DNA of 64,000 nucleotides from Microbulbifer agarilyticus (GCF_001999945.1 NZ_CP019650.1:1736001-1800000); one strand, 5' to 3'; counted from the stretch's first letter, positions 19,182-30,968 are shown. Notes: generated by a model not told the origin, from the letters alone. Numbers and translations are program-made.

Positions 19182-19616
19182 TCAGGCTCCCAGCAGGTGG
19201 CGGACGACATAGACGGTGGCAAAGCCGCCAAACATAAAGGTCATGGTGGCCGCGAGCGACCTTGGTGAAAGCCGCGATAAACCGCAGACACCGTGCCCGC
19301 TGGTACAGCCCGCAGCATAACGGGTGCCAATACCCACCAGCAGGCCGGCGGCAATCAGTACCGGGTAGCTGGCGCGTATCTCAATCGTGGGCAGGGCATG
19401 AAACAGGCTCCAAATCCCGGGGCCGGCGAGCAGGCCGAGAATAAAAGCAAACTGCCAACCGCGGTTGCCGCGCTCGTTATTCAGTAGTCCGCCCAAAATT
19501 CCAGAAATGCCCGCCACGCGGCCGTTCATCAGGATGAGCCAGGCACTGGCGAGTCCGATCAGCAGGCCGCCGGCGAGGGCGCTCCCGGGGGTAAAGGCAT
19601 TCCAGTCGATGTTCAT
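19182..19616 (-). CDS. YeeE/YedE-type sulfur transport protein, N-terminal half (PmpA-like)
   Basis: Partner half of the preceding YeeE/YedE protein. Four to five TM segments, with the family motif GCTSGHGVCGLSRLSPRSLA carrying two Cys residues that bind thiosulfate or persulfide sulfur in TsuA-type channels. GRVAGISGILGG near residue 33 is also conserved. The gene lies 9 bases after the ArsR-family regulator, forming a regulator-pmpA-pmpB operon, the arrangement seen in BigR-controlled operons. Confidence 0.9.
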   Translation of the reverse strand: MNIDWNAFTPGSALAGGLLIGLASAWLILMNGRVAGISGILGGLLNNERGNRGWQFAFILGLLAGPGIWSLFHALPTIEIRASYPVLIAAGLLVGIGTRYAAGCTSGHGVCGLSRLSPRSLAATMTFMFGGFATVYVVRHLLGA

Positions 19617-19625
19617 GGTGGCGTG

Positions 19626-19940
19626 TTACTCCGCGCAATACAGTTGATAGAGGGTTTGAAGCAGGGCCAGGACTTTGGGATCGGCCACTTGATAGAAGAC
19701 GCGTTTACCTTCCCTGCGCGTTGTGACCAGTCCTTCTCTGCGCAACACACCGAGTTGTTGCGACAGGCTCGGCTGGTGGATACCCAGCCGCTCCTCGATG
19801 TCCCCGACACACAGCTCTTCCTGGCTCAGCTGGCACAACAGCAGCAGACGATCCTGATTGCCAAGGGAGCGCAGCAAGGCTGATGCCTGGCCGGCAGCAT
19901 CGCGCATCTTGTCCAGCTGTAAATCACTGGTGTCGGGCAT
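19626..19940 (-). CDS. ArsR-family persulfide-responsive repressor (BigR/SqrR-like)
   Basis: Winged-helix repressor of 104 aa. The DNA-recognition helix reads LGIHQPSLSQQLGVLRREGL and the wing is TTRREGKRVFYQVAD. Two Cys residues are placed as in BigR/SqrR sensors: one in LLLLCQLSQEEL (helix 2) and one in the C-terminal YQLYCAE; these form a tetrasulfide or disulfide when reactive sulfur is present. No metal-binding CxC is seen, which argues against a metal sensor. It is divergent from the persulfide dioxygenase gene; the operator is probably in 19941-20081. Confidence 0.87.
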   Translation of the reverse strand: MPDTSDLQLDKMRDAAGQASALLRSLGNQDRLLLLCQLSQEELCVGDIEERLGIHQPSLSQQLGVLRREGLVTTRREGKRVFYQVADPKVLALLQTLYQLYCAE

Positions 19941-19994
19941 AGGGGGATTCCAATGTGTTCTTCTGGCGCCGTTCCGGCTGCAATCAATTAAGTA

Positions 19995-20038
19995 AGAAAT
20001 ATTATATTGAAAAGTATATTGTTGGAAGCTATATTTCT
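19995..20038. promoter_or_regulatory. Candidate operator of the persulfide regulon
   Basis: AT-rich intergenic stretch with the inverted repeat AGAAATAT (19995-20002) / ATATTTCT (20031-20038) and three TATATT copies starting at 20003, 20015 and 20030. It lies in the divergent promoter region of the BigR-like gene and the dioxygenase gene. BigR-type operators are AT-rich palindromes; the exact protein-binding site is inferred. Confidence 0.5.
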
Positions 20039-20081
20039 ATTTGTTATTATCTTATTCGATAAATACATATGAGGTGTTCCA

Positions 20082-20960
20082 ATGACCGATACGGCTGCTC
20101 GACCGCTCGTTCAGGCCTTTCTCGACCCGGACTCGGAGACGTGGAGCTATGTGATCTATGACCGGGACGGCGGCAGTGCGGCAGTCATCGACGCGGTACT
20201 TGACTTCGACAATGCCTCGGGGCGCACCAGTACCGATGGGGCGAGCAAGATCGTCGAATTCGTGCAGGACAAAGACCTGACCGTGGAGTGGATTCTGGAA
20301 ACCCACGCCCATGCCGACCACCTCTCTGCCGCACCGTATATTCGCGAGCATCTGGGCGGCAAGATTGCCATTGGCGACCATATTCGCCAGGTGCAAGGGA
20401 TCTTCCGGGAAGTATTCAACCTGGAGCGAGAATTCCTGGCGGACGGATCCCAGTTTGACCACCTGTTTCACGATGGCGATACCTTCACCATTGGCGACCT
20501 CAAGGGCCAGGTCATCTACGTACCGGGGCACACCCCGGCGGATATGGCGTGGCTGATTGGCGACGCGCTGTTTGTCGGCGACACCCTTTTCTTGCCCGAT
20601 GTGGGCAGCGCCCGCTGTGACTTCCCGGGCGGGGATGCGCATGCGCTGTACCAGTCCGTGCAAAAACTGCTGGCGCTTCCGGAAGAGACGCGCATGTTTA
20701 TGTGTCACGACTACCCGCCCAATGGAAGTCGCGCGCATGAATACGAAACCACGGTGGGTGCGCAGAAACGCAGCAATATCCATCTGCATCAGGGCGTGAG
20801 TGAAGCGGACTTCGTAACAATGCGCACCGAACGCGACGCTACCCTGGCGATGCCGCGGCTAATTTTGCCGTCGATTCAAGTCAATATTCGCGCCGGTGAA
20901 ATGCCACCTGCGGAAGACAATGGCACCGTGTATCTCAAGGTGCCGATTAACAAATTGTGA
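20082..20960 (+). CDS. Persulfide dioxygenase-like MBL-fold hydrolase (Blh/ETHE1 type)
   Basis: Metallo-beta-lactamase-fold enzyme related to Blh and ETHE1, which oxidise glutathione persulfide to sulfite. Metal motif ETHAHADHLSAAPYI near residue 70, later ligands in VYVPGHTPADMA and the GDTLFLPDVGSARCDFPGG loop, then MFMCHDYPPNG. The length of 292 aa fits the MBL half of Blh proteins; in many bacteria Blh has a DUF442 domain fused to it, but here that domain is the next gene, 18 bases downstream. A GAGGTG ribosome site precedes the ATG. Confidence 0.88.
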   Translation: MTDTAARPLVQAFLDPDSETWSYVIYDRDGGSAAVIDAVLDFDNASGRTSTDGASKIVEFVQDKDLTVEWILETHAHADHLSAAPYIREHLGGKIAIGDHIRQVQGIFREVFNLEREFLADGSQFDHLFHDGDTFTIGDLKGQVIYVPGHTPADMAWLIGDALFVGDTLFLPDVGSARCDFPGGDAHALYQSVQKLLALPEETRMFMCHDYPPNGSRAHEYETTVGAQKRSNIHLHQGVSEADFVTMRTERDATLAMPRLILPSIQVNIRAGEMPPAEDNGTVYLKVPINKL

Positions 20961-20978
20961 GTTTGGGAGGTAGGACTA

Positions 20979-21386
20979 ATGGATCTTAAACAACTGAATG
21001 AACAGGTATCGGTATCCGCAGAGCCGGCGCTGGATGAAATGGCACAGCTCGCGAAAGCCGGTGTAGAAGTCGTGGTGTGCAATCGTCCCGAGCACGAATC
21101 AGAGGACATTCCGACCTATGACGAACTGGATCGGGCAGTGACTGACGCCGGGATGCAGTTTGTGGCGATCCCATTCTCCCGCGGCCAGATGCAGCCTGCA
21201 CACTGTGAGGAGTTCGCCAAGTTACTCGCGAGCGGCAAGAAAGTGCACGCTTTTTGCCGCACCGGCAATCGCGCCTGCAACCTTTGGGCTGCCGCGGGCT
21301 GCATAAATGGTGCGGACAGAAAACAATTGCAGCAAGCGGCAACAAATGCCGGCTTTGATGTCAGCGGTGTTCTGGTCACCTACTAA
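20979..21386 (+). CDS. TIGR01244/DUF442 sulfur transferase (rhodanese/phosphatase-like)
   Basis: 135-aa protein of the family fused to Blh elsewhere. It has the tyrosine-phosphatase-like active loop HAFCRTGNRACNLW (C-x4-R), used for persulfide sulfur transfer, and the upstream VVCNRPEHESEDIPTYDEL region typical of DUF442. A GGGAGG site precedes the ATG. The 3' end overlaps the start of the downstream SulP gene, which suggests translational coupling. Confidence 0.9.
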   Translation: MDLKQLNEQVSVSAEPALDEMAQLAKAGVEVVVCNRPEHESEDIPTYDELDRAVTDAGMQFVAIPFSRGQMQPAHCEEFAKLLASGKKVHAFCRTGNRACNLWAAAGCINGADRKQLQQAATNAGFDVSGVLVTY

Positions 21387-23103
21387 ACGGTGGCTGCCCG
21401 CCGCCCAATGGCTTCCCGGTTACTCCCTTGTACAGTTGCATAGGGATTTACTGGCGGCGGTGATTGTCACCGTGATGCTGATTCCGCAATCCCTGGCCTA
21501 TGCACTGTTGGCTGGCCTGCCTGCGGAAGTGGGGCTGTATGCAAGCATTGCACCGTTAGTTGCATACGCCTTGTTTGGCAGCAGCCGCACTTTGTCGGTG
21601 GGGCCCGTCGCCGTTGCGTCGCTGATGAGTGCCACCGCACTGGGGCAGGTGGGCGCACAAACTAGCGCTGAATATTTGGCCGCGGCGATATTACTGGCAA
21701 CGCTATCCGGCCTGTTTCTGCTTTTGCTTGGTGTATTGCGGCTGGGTTTTCTGGCCAACTTCCTGTCACACCCGGTAATCGCCGGTTTTATTACTGCGTC
21801 CGGCGTGCTCATCGCATTCAGTCAGTTAAAGCACCTGATGGGCATATCGGCCCAGGGCGATAACTTGCCGGCGCTACTGCATTCCATGTCGGCCTCTGTG
21901 GATGAAATTAATCTCACTACTTTGGCGTTGGGCGCAGGGGTGCTGCTGTTCTTGTTCTGGTCTCGCCGTGGGGCAGTATCACTGTTCCAGTCTCTCGGTG
22001 CCTCGAAAAACGCCGCAGAATTGCTGGTTAAGGCGGCTCCGGTGGTGGGGGTGATCGCTACCATTCTGATGGTTGCAGGGCTGGATCTGGAAGCGCGCGG
22101 TGTGGCGCTGGTAGGGAATATTCCCGGCGGTTTACCGAGCTTTAACTGGCCTGCATTCTCTGTGGATCTTGTTGAGCAGCTCTGGTTGCCTGCGGTGATG
22201 ATTTCCATCATCGGCTACGTGGAGTCGGTTTCCGTGGCCAAGACACTCGCTGCGCGCCGTCGGCAACAGATCGATATGAACCAGGAGCTGGTGGGGCTGG
22301 GAGCCGCGAATGTCGCGTCCGGAATTTCCGGCGGGTTTCCGGTTACCGGTGGTTTCTCCCGCTCGGTGGTGAATTTTGACGCGGGCGCTGAAACCCAAAT
22401 GGCGAGTGTATTCACCGCGATCGGCATCGCGCTGGCGGCCATGTTCCTGACGCCTTTTCTCTATTACCTGCCGAAGGCAACCCTCGCCGCGACCATTATC
22501 GTGGCGGTGCTCTCACTGGTGGACTTTTCCATTCTGCGCAAAACCTGGCGCTTTTCGCCGAGCGATTTTGCTGCGGTATTGGTAACCATCGTGGTCACCC
22601 TGTTGTTTGGGGTTGAGGCGGGGGTTTCCTGTGGTGTGGCGGCGTCCATTGTTTTGTTCTTGTACCGCACCTCCAAACCGCATATTGCCGAGGTAGGCTT
22701 GGTGGAAGGTACCGAGCACTTCCGCAATATCAAGCGTCACAATGTCGTCACCGTGCCACAGGTGCTCACTATCCGGGTCGATGAAAGCCTGATGTTTTCC
22801 AACGCCGCGTTTCTGGAAGAGCGCGTCTATGCCGACGTGGCGGCCAACCCGGATATCCGTCATGTGGTGCTGATGTGCAGTGCGGTGAACGAGATAGACT
22901 GGAGCGCCCTGGAAACACTGGAATCAGTGAATACGCAGCTGGCAGAAGCGGGTATTTGCCTGCACCTGTCGGAAGTGAAAGGGCCGGTGATGGATAACCT
23001 GCAGCAGAGCGGCTTCGTGGAAGAAATTTCCGGGCAGATCTTTTTTACCCAGTATCAGGCATTTACCTATTTGCGTAACGAAATGGATTCACGGACGGAT
23101 TAA
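21358..23103 (+). CDS. SulP-family anion transporter with STAS domain (second copy)
   Basis: SLC26/SulP permease, with signature LIPQSLAYALLAGLPAEVG, about 11-14 TM segments and a C-terminal STAS domain (VLTIRVDESLMFSNAAFLEER...VVLMCSAVNEIDWSALETL). Motifs are closely parallel to the SulP at 16840. The start is uncertain: in-frame ATGs at 21307, 21346 and 21358 all lie inside the DUF442 gene; I use 21358. Translation is probably coupled to the gene before. Position suggests export of sulfite or sulfate made by persulfide oxidation. Confidence 0.9.
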   Translation: MSAVFWSPTKRWLPAAQWLPGYSLVQLHRDLLAAVIVTVMLIPQSLAYALLAGLPAEVGLYASIAPLVAYALFGSSRTLSVGPVAVASLMSATALGQVGAQTSAEYLAAAILLATLSGLFLLLLGVLRLGFLANFLSHPVIAGFITASGVLIAFSQLKHLMGISAQGDNLPALLHSMSASVDEINLTTLALGAGVLLFLFWSRRGAVSLFQSLGASKNAAELLVKAAPVVGVIATILMVAGLDLEARGVALVGNIPGGLPSFNWPAFSVDLVEQLWLPAVMISIIGYVESVSVAKTLAARRRQQIDMNQELVGLGAANVASGISGGFPVTGGFSRSVVNFDAGAETQMASVFTAIGIALAAMFLTPFLYYLPKATLAATIIVAVLSLVDFSILRKTWRFSPSDFAAVLVTIVVTLLFGVEAGVSCGVAASIVLFLYRTSKPHIAEVGLVEGTEHFRNIKRHNVVTVPQVLTIRVDESLMFSNAAFLEERVYADVAANPDIRHVVLMCSAVNEIDWSALETLESVNTQLAEAGICLHLSEVKGPVMDNLQQSGFVEEISGQIFFTQYQAFTYLRNEMDSRTD

Positions 23104-23107
23104 GTTT

Positions 23108-23677
23108 TCACCGCTGTGACGCAAACAGGTAGGGAAACAGTGCGCGCTTCTCGTCGTCACTGAGCGACTCCACTCGCACAATATTGTTGTGCGGGATGGA
23201 TTCCGGGTCCGGATAATTTTTCAGGCCGCGCTCCATGCTGGCTTCCCGCAGGATATGCAGAATCGGGTAGGGGGAGCGGTTGGTGAGATTTTCCGGATCT
23301 TCGGGCTCGGTGTCCGCAAACTGATAGTGGGGGTGGAAGCTGGCGATCTGGTAGGTGCCCTCATAGCCCTGGCGTTTCAGTAGCCACTCGGCGTCATCCA
23401 GAAAGAAATTGTACTCGAGAAAGTCGCGCAGCTGCGTGGGCAGTATCAGCAGCGTGGTTTCCACCTCCTGCTCATCACAGCGATCCAGCACCTGAAATTC
23501 CTGCAACAGCTCTTCCAGTAATACCTCGTTGCATTTGTCGCCGGCAGCTTCACTCACCACAAAACGAATCTGCCCGGCGCGCAGTGGCTTGCGGGCGAAG
23601 GGGCACAGGTTCAGCCCCACGACCACATCCTGCAGCCAGCGTTCTACCTGGGCGACGATTGGATCACTGTCGGTCAT
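23108..23677 (-). CDS. DUF1415 family protein
   Basis: Conserved gammaproteobacterial protein of unknown function, 189 aa, cytoplasmic. Family features: VVGLNLCPFARKPL near residue 20, the LLILPTQLRDFLEYNFFLDD block, the ASFHPHYQFADTEPEDPENL motif and the SPYPILHILREASME block. It is convergent with the SulP gene, with only four bases between the stops. No regulatory sites seen. Confidence 0.9.
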   Translation of the reverse strand: MTDSDPIVAQVERWLQDVVVGLNLCPFARKPLRAGQIRFVVSEAAGDKCNEVLLEELLQEFQVLDRCDEQEVETTLLILPTQLRDFLEYNFFLDDAEWLLKRQGYEGTYQIASFHPHYQFADTEPEDPENLTNRSPYPILHILREASMERGLKNYPDPESIPHNNIVRVESLSDDEKRALFPYLFASQR

Positions 23678-23708
23678 ATTGACTCCGGAAACGGGTTCAG
23701 GGCCCGCT

Positions 23709-24254
23709 TTACCACATCAGGTCGTCTGGGATTTCGTAGCCCGCGTAGGGATCGTCCTCGTCCACCGGGGCTGATTGCTCGGGCGCCTGCACAACCATGT
23801 CTGCGTTGCGTTCCGCAATCTTGTCGGCGATGACCCGCGGCACCAGTTCAAAGTGTTCCCCTTCACCGACGATCAGCAGGCGACCGGCCGTCAGGTGCTC
23901 CTGTACCGCGCTGGAGACGTAAATCTTCTTCACCTTCTTCTCAAAGGTAAAATGGTAGGCGACGTCGTTGTCACCTTTGGCACCCTTAGGCTGCTTGTTG
24001 CGCTCGATCAGCTGTTTAATCTGGGCCGCAATCGCTTTCTGCTGTGCCGCGGCTTCGCGCTGGGCGTTCAGCTCTCGGTCCTTGGCCACTTTTTCAGCGC
24101 GGGCTTGCTCCGCGGCGAGTTTGGCTTCATCCACCTGCGCTTGACCGGTGCTCTTGGCAACCTTGTTCTGCTTGCGCTTTTCTTTGCCGATTTTCTTGGC
24201 TTTTTTGCTATCTACCAGACCTGCCTTCAGCAGTTGGTCCTGGAGTGATGCCAT
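23709..24254 (-). CDS. DUF2058 family protein (YaiL-like)
   Basis: 181-aa protein with the DUF2058 layout: N-terminal SLQDQLLKAGLVDSKKAKKI, a highly charged coiled-coil-forming middle (Lys/Ala/Glu/Gln-rich, about residues 25-90), and a C-terminal domain with YHFTFEKKVKKIYVSSAVQE and GEGEHFELVPRVIADKI. Probably nucleic-acid or nucleoprotein associated; no activity proven. Followed 31 bases later by DUF1415 on the same strand. Confidence 0.88.
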   Translation of the reverse strand: MASLQDQLLKAGLVDSKKAKKIGKEKRKQNKVAKSTGQAQVDEAKLAAEQARAEKVAKDRELNAQREAAAQQKAIAAQIKQLIERNKQPKGAKGDNDVAYHFTFEKKVKKIYVSSAVQEHLTAGRLLIVGEGEHFELVPRVIADKIAERNADMVVQAPEQSAPVDEDDPYAGYEIPDDLMW

Positions 24255-24394
24255 GTTGATCTACCTGATTGATCTAACGGATGGAAAGTGATGGCGCGAA
24301 TTCTAGCGGATTTGCGGAGGGGATCGCAGGGGGTAGGGGTATTCCGTGGCGGCCTCCTTGCGAATGCCGCCACGAAAGGCCATTGATCGGAGAA

Positions 24395-24973
24395 TTACTT
24401 CTGCATGAATACCAGCTTGGCGGTCACCGGCACGATCGGGCTGATGCTATCGAGGCCCGCGACTTCGCGGAGCTTTTCGATACCTTCCAGCAGCTTGTAG
24501 TTACCGGCATTCACGATAATCGGAGTGCTGGTCGTCACCAGTAACTTGCCACCTTCGAGGCCGGTCACTTGCAGCATGGCCTTTTCGGTTTTGGTTTCTC
24601 CGTGTACTTCGACCGTGACATTGGCATCCACAGCCATGCTCTCGCCGGCCTTGAGCCCCTTCAGTTTTTCCGCATCCACATCGGTGCTGATGGTGGCCTT
24701 GGCAAACTTCGCGGTATTGAACAGCATTTTCTGCATGCGTTCGTTACGGATCGGGATGTTGGTTTCAACACTGGCCAGATCAATGGTCAGTTGTGCCTTG
24801 CCTTCATCGGATATGCCGCCACTCATGCTTTTGAAGTGGTGCATTTCCGGAATATTGCTCTTCTTCACTGAAACAAAATTCACACTGGAGTCGTCCCCGG
24901 CGAGCTGCCAGTCGGCAAGGGCTGAAAGTGGCAGGGCCAGCAGGGATGCGAGCGCTATGGACTTGAAAGACAT
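24395..24973 (-). CDS. YceI-family periplasmic lipid-binding protein
   Basis: Secreted lipocalin-like protein that binds polyisoprenoids in characterised members. Signal peptide MSFKSIALASLLALPLSALA with cleavage before Asp. The mature sequence has the YceI pattern WQLAGDDSSVNFVSVKKS, then a long beta-barrel region with INPIRNERMQKMLFNT-like strands (NIPIRNERMQKMLFN). A strong CAGGAGA site precedes the ATG at 24973. Promoter presumably lies in 24974-25130. Confidence 0.9.
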   Translation of the reverse strand: MSFKSIALASLLALPLSALADWQLAGDDSSVNFVSVKKSNIPEMHHFKSMSGGISDEGKAQLTIDLASVETNIPIRNERMQKMLFNTAKFAKATISTDVDAEKLKGLKAGESMAVDANVTVEVHGETKTEKAMLQVTGLEGGKLLVTTSTPIIVNAGNYKLLEGIEKLREVAGLDSISPIVPVTAKLVFMQK

Positions 24974-25141
24974 GGTGATTCTCCTGTTTCAACCAGTAAT
25001 AACCTGCAAGCACACGCGTATACGTTGGGTCTTGTGTGCTCGACTGACTTCGACCAGTCAGTTCTAGCTGAGAAACGTTATCATCCGTTGTGGCAGCTGG
25101 CCAGAGGAAGTTTGCGAATGGTAGTGAAAAAGAAAGGTAGT

Positions 25142-25163
25142 AAAAAAGCCGGCAAGTGCCGGC
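25142..25163 (-). terminator. Rho-independent terminator after ahpF
   Basis: Read on the minus strand: GCCGGC, loop ACTT, GCCGGC, then six T. It lies 125 bases past the ahpF stop, after the structured element at 25171-25276, and before yceI. Confidence 0.75.
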
Positions 25164-25170
25164 AAGGGGT

Positions 25171-25276
25171 TGGGGTCCCCCCGGTGGCCGCCAACGCTTG
25201 AAAGCGTTGCCGCGGCGCACCGGGAAGAGGGTGCTTCGGAGCCGCTGATAGCTGGGCCCCGGAGTCGCATCTAAGC
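25171..25276. repeat. Structured intergenic element in the ahpF 3' region
   Basis: A GC-rich non-coding stretch between the ahpF stop and its terminator. It contains a long imperfect hairpin (25180-25224): CCCGGTG pairs with CACCGGG, with GCCGC/GCGGC and CAACGCTT/AAGCGTTG inside, and a GA tip. Its right end (CTGGGCCCCGGAG...GCGCCGCTAGG) resembles the right end of the element between ahpC and ahpF. It may belong to a dispersed repeat family of this genome, which cannot be tested from one window. Confidence 0.45.
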
Positions 25277-25287
25277 GCCGCTAGGCA

Positions 25288-26880
25288 TTAGCTCGCCATG
25301 GGCAGAGCCTCTTCGGTGGGGCTATCTGTATGGGCGACCGATGAGCGGATCAGGTGATCAAATGCGCCCAGCGCGGCGGTTGCGCCTGCGCCCATGGAGA
25401 TGACGATCTGCTTGTAAGGCACGGTAGTGGCGTCTCCCGCGGCAAACACACCGGGCATTGATGTCGCACCGCGGCTGTCGATTTCGATCTCGCCCATGCG
25501 ATTCATTTCCAACCCACTGTCGAGCAGGAACTCGGTGTTGGGCACCAGGCCAATTTGTACAAAGACCCCGGCCAGTTCGAGCTTGTTGCTCTCGCCGCTC
25601 ACCCGGTCGGTGTATTGCAGGCCATTGACCTTGGCGCCATCGCCGAGCACTTCGGTGGTCTGGGCATTGGTGATGATGTCGATGTTGGCCATGGAGCGGG
25701 CCTTGCGCACCAGTACCTCGTCCGCGCGCAGGGTGTCGGCAAATTCCAGCACGGTGACGTGCTTGACGATACCGGCCAGGTCGATGGCCGCCTCAATACC
25801 GGAGTTGCCACCGCCAATCACCGCCACATGCTTGCCCTTGAAGAAGGGGCCGTCACAGTGCGGGCAGTAGGCCACACCCTTGGTACGGTATTCCGCTTCG
25901 CCGGGCACACCCAGTTCGCGCCAGCGCGCCCCGGTCGCGAGTACCACCGATTTACTGGCCAGGGTGGCGCCACTTTCCATTTGCAGTTCGATCATTTTGT
26001 CACGCGTCAGCGCAGCGGCGCGCTGGCCGGTAATGATATCGACACCATATTCTTTCACGTGCTGCTCAAGGCTTGCGGCCAGTTTTGGGCCCTCGGTGTA
26101 AGGCACCGAGATAAAGTTCTCGATACCTACGGTGTCCATTACCTGCCCGCCGAAGCGCTCGGCCACGAGGCCGGTGCGAATGCCTTTGCGTGCCGCGTAA
26201 ATTGCCGCCGCCGCACCGGCCGGGCCACCGCCCAGCACCAGTACATCGTAGGGCGCGCGCTCGCTCAGCTCTTCCGCCTTGCGCGCGGCCGCACCGGTGT
26301 CGATCTTGCCGACGATCTCTTCGAGGCTCATACGGCCCTGCGCGAAATGCTCACCATTCAGGTAGACCGCGGGTACCGCCATGATCTGGCGATCATCAAC
26401 TTCTTCCTGGAATAGGGCACCGTCGATCATTTCGTGGGTGATATTCGGATTTAAGGTCGCCATCAGGTTCAGCGCCTGCACCACGTCCGGGCAGTTCTGG
26501 CAGGACAGTGAAATATAGGTTTCAAAGTGGAATTCACCCGGGATATTGCGGATCTGCTCTTGCAGCGCGGCATCTACCTTAGAGGGGTGACCGCCAGCTT
26601 GTAACAGGGCGAGTACCAGTGAAGTGAATTCGTGTCCCATGGGAATACCGGCGAAGCTGACTCGGGGGCTTTCTCCTGCTGGGGCGATCGCCATGCTCGG
26701 TGTGCGGGGGCGGCGCTCTTGCTTCAAAGTAATCTTGCTAGAGAGGTCGTTGATTTCGCTGGCCAGATTACTCAGTTCAATAGCTTTTGGGCTGTCGTCG
26801 GCGGACACACTGATCTCGATCGGAGTGACGATATTCTGCAGATAGGTGTCCAATTGTTTCTTTACGTTTGCGTCCAACAT
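25288..26880 (-). CDS. ahpF: Alkyl hydroperoxide reductase subunit F
   Basis: Flavoprotein that passes NADH electrons to AhpC. It has an N-terminal tandem thioredoxin-fold domain with the CxxC in [14 protein letters not shown] (about residue 127), then FAD binding [17 protein letters not shown], the thioredoxin reductase-like active site CPHCDGP (about residue 342), NADH binding [17 protein letters not shown], and the C-terminal [19 protein letters not shown]. The length of 530 aa is typical. It follows ahpC on the same strand after 227 bases that contain two hairpins; it may be co-transcribed at reduced level or have its own promoter. Confidence 0.97.
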   Translation of the reverse strand: MLDANVKKQLDTYLQNIVTPIEISVSADDSPKAIELSNLASEINDLSSKITLKQERRPRTPSMAIAPAGESPRVSFAGIPMGHEFTSLVLALLQAGGHPSKVDAALQEQIRNIPGEFHFETYISLSCQNCPDVVQALNLMATLNPNITHEMIDGALFQEEVDDRQIMAVPAVYLNGEHFAQGRMSLEEIVGKIDTGAAARKAEELSERAPYDVLVLGGGPAGAAAAIYAARKGIRTGLVAERFGGQVMDTVGIENFISVPYTEGPKLAASLEQHVKEYGVDIITGQRAAALTRDKMIELQMESGATLASKSVVLATGARWRELGVPGEAEYRTKGVAYCPHCDGPFFKGKHVAVIGGGNSGIEAAIDLAGIVKHVTVLEFADTLRADEVLVRKARSMANIDIITNAQTTEVLGDGAKVNGLQYTDRVSGESNKLELAGVFVQIGLVPNTEFLLDSGLEMNRMGEIEIDSRGATSMPGVFAAGDATTVPYKQIVISMGAGATAALGAFDHLIRSSVAHTDSPTEEALPMAS

Positions 26881-26955
26881 CGGTGTGTCCTGAAATTCGG
26901 GTATTTATCAGAAGTTGCTGTGAAGGCGCCGATGCCGGGTGCTCTCTTGTGAGAC

Positions 26956-27062
26956 CTTCTAAAACAGGGATGTTTTAGAAGAGCCCCCAGGGATGGGTTC
27001 CGGGGGGACGCCTAGTTCGTGTCTCACAAAGCTGCACCCGGTAGCGGCACCGCCACTAGGTT
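26956..27062. repeat. Structured repeat-like element between ahpC and ahpF
   Basis: Starts with a perfect 11-bp hairpin, CTTCTAAAACA / TGTTTTAGAAG with a GGGA loop (26956-26981), followed by GAGCCCCCAGGGATGGGTTC; CAGGGATG occurs twice. The right part runs to CGGTAGCGGCACCGCCACTAGG, with GCCTAGT and ACTAGG as outer arms. I recall similar variable-stem elements in other marine gammaproteobacteria, but only as memory. Non-coding. Confidence 0.5.
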
Positions 27063-27081
27063 CTATTCGTATTTGTGGGGT

Positions 27082-27099
27082 TGCGGGCCGAAGCCCGCA
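27082..27099 (-). terminator. Stable hairpin just after ahpC
   Basis: On the minus strand TGCGGGC, loop TTCG, GCCCGCA: a 7-bp stem with a UUCG tetraloop, 9 bases after the ahpC stop. No T-tract follows, so it is better read as an mRNA 3'-stabilising or attenuating structure than as a full terminator. It could make ahpC more abundant than ahpF. Confidence 0.5.
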
Positions 27100-27107
27100 G
27101 TTGAGAG

Positions 27108-27674
27108 TTAGATCTTGCCTACGAGGTCCAGAGAGGGAGCAAGAGTTTCTTCACCTTCTTTCCACTTGGCCGGGCAAACTTCACCCGGGTGGGCGGCGAC
27201 GTACTGGGCAGCTTTGATCTTGCGCAGCAGGTCTTGGGCGTCGCGGCCGATGCCACCAGCGTTGATCTCAACGATCTGGATCTTGCCTTCCGGGTCGATC
27301 ACAAAGGTGCCGCGGTCCGCGATGCCTTCTTCCTCGATCATCACACCGAAGTTGCGGGTGATGGTGCCGGTGGGGTCACCGATCATCGGGAATTGGATTT
27401 TGCCGATGGTGTCGGAGGTGTCGTGCCACGCCTTGTGGGTGAAGTGGGTATCGGTGGATACGGAGTAGATCTCAACGCCCAGCTTCTGGAACTCCGCATA
27501 GTTGTCGGCTAGGTCACCCAGCTCGGTAGGGCATACGAAGGTGAAGTCAGCAGGGTAGAAGAACACGACGGACCATTTGCCTTTCAGGTCCGCTTCAGAC
27601 ACGTCGAAGAAGTCGCCAGCCTGGTAAGCCTTGGCATTGAAGGGTTTTACTTCGCTGTTAATGTAGTTAGCCAT
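27108..27674 (-). CDS. ahpC: Alkyl hydroperoxide reductase subunit C (peroxiredoxin)
   Basis: Typical 2-Cys peroxiredoxin reducing H2O2 and organic peroxides. Peroxidatic Cys in [14 protein letters not shown] (about residue 47), resolving Cys in [15 protein letters not shown] (about residue 166), and the conserved [16 protein letters not shown] block. The length of 188 aa is exactly usual. An AAGGAAATACC ribosome site leads to the ATG at 27674. Codon use is strongly biased, fitting high expression. Works with ahpF downstream. Confidence 0.98.
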   Translation of the reverse strand: MANYINSEVKPFNAKAYQAGDFFDVSEADLKGKWSVVFFYPADFTFVCPTELGDLADNYAEFQKLGVEIYSVSTDTHFTHKAWHDTSDTIGKIQFPMIGDPTGTITRNFGVMIEEEGIADRGTFVIDPEGKIQIVEINAGGIGRDAQDLLRKIKAAQYVAAHPGEVCPAKWKEGEETLAPSLDLVGKI

Positions 27675-27842
27675 GGTATTTCCTTATCTCCTGAGAGAAG
27701 TTGTGCCCCGTCTGTTTGGGCGTTGGTTGCTTGGTACGAGGGAAATACTATTGGTTGGCCTTGCCTGATTGAAATAATTGATATTTATGGTTGTGATTGC
27801 TCTAGGCTATTATTTGACACTTTCTGATAGTTTAAATTTTAT

Positions 27843-30859
<3,017 letters not shown>

Positions 30860-30889
30860 GCGTTGGCGGTGATCCATTCTCGCTGTTGA

Positions 30890-30912
30890 GCGTAGTTAGA
30901 ATTTAACTGCGC
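30890..30912 (+). terminator. Weak hairpin after katG
   Basis: GCGTAGTTA / TAACTGCGC (one G-U pair) around a GAATT loop, 30 bases past the katG stop. There is no clear T-tract (TTCCC follows), so termination efficiency is doubtful. Confidence 0.3.
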
Positions 30913-30968
30913 TTCCCAGCGAGGATCCCCCCTGCGAGGCGAGCATTACCTCCACAAGCGGATATCAG

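Noticed and set aside
24974..25287. Possible tRNA or small RNA gene in the GC-rich stretch between yceI and ahpF
   Set aside because: No cloverleaf or TTC loop and no CCA-like end; hairpins and terminator account for the structure.
27675..27842. OxyR binding site upstream of ahpC
   Set aside because: CTAT and ATAG blocks exist (around 27810-27830), but the required four blocks at 7-base spacing do not line up, so it is not supported.
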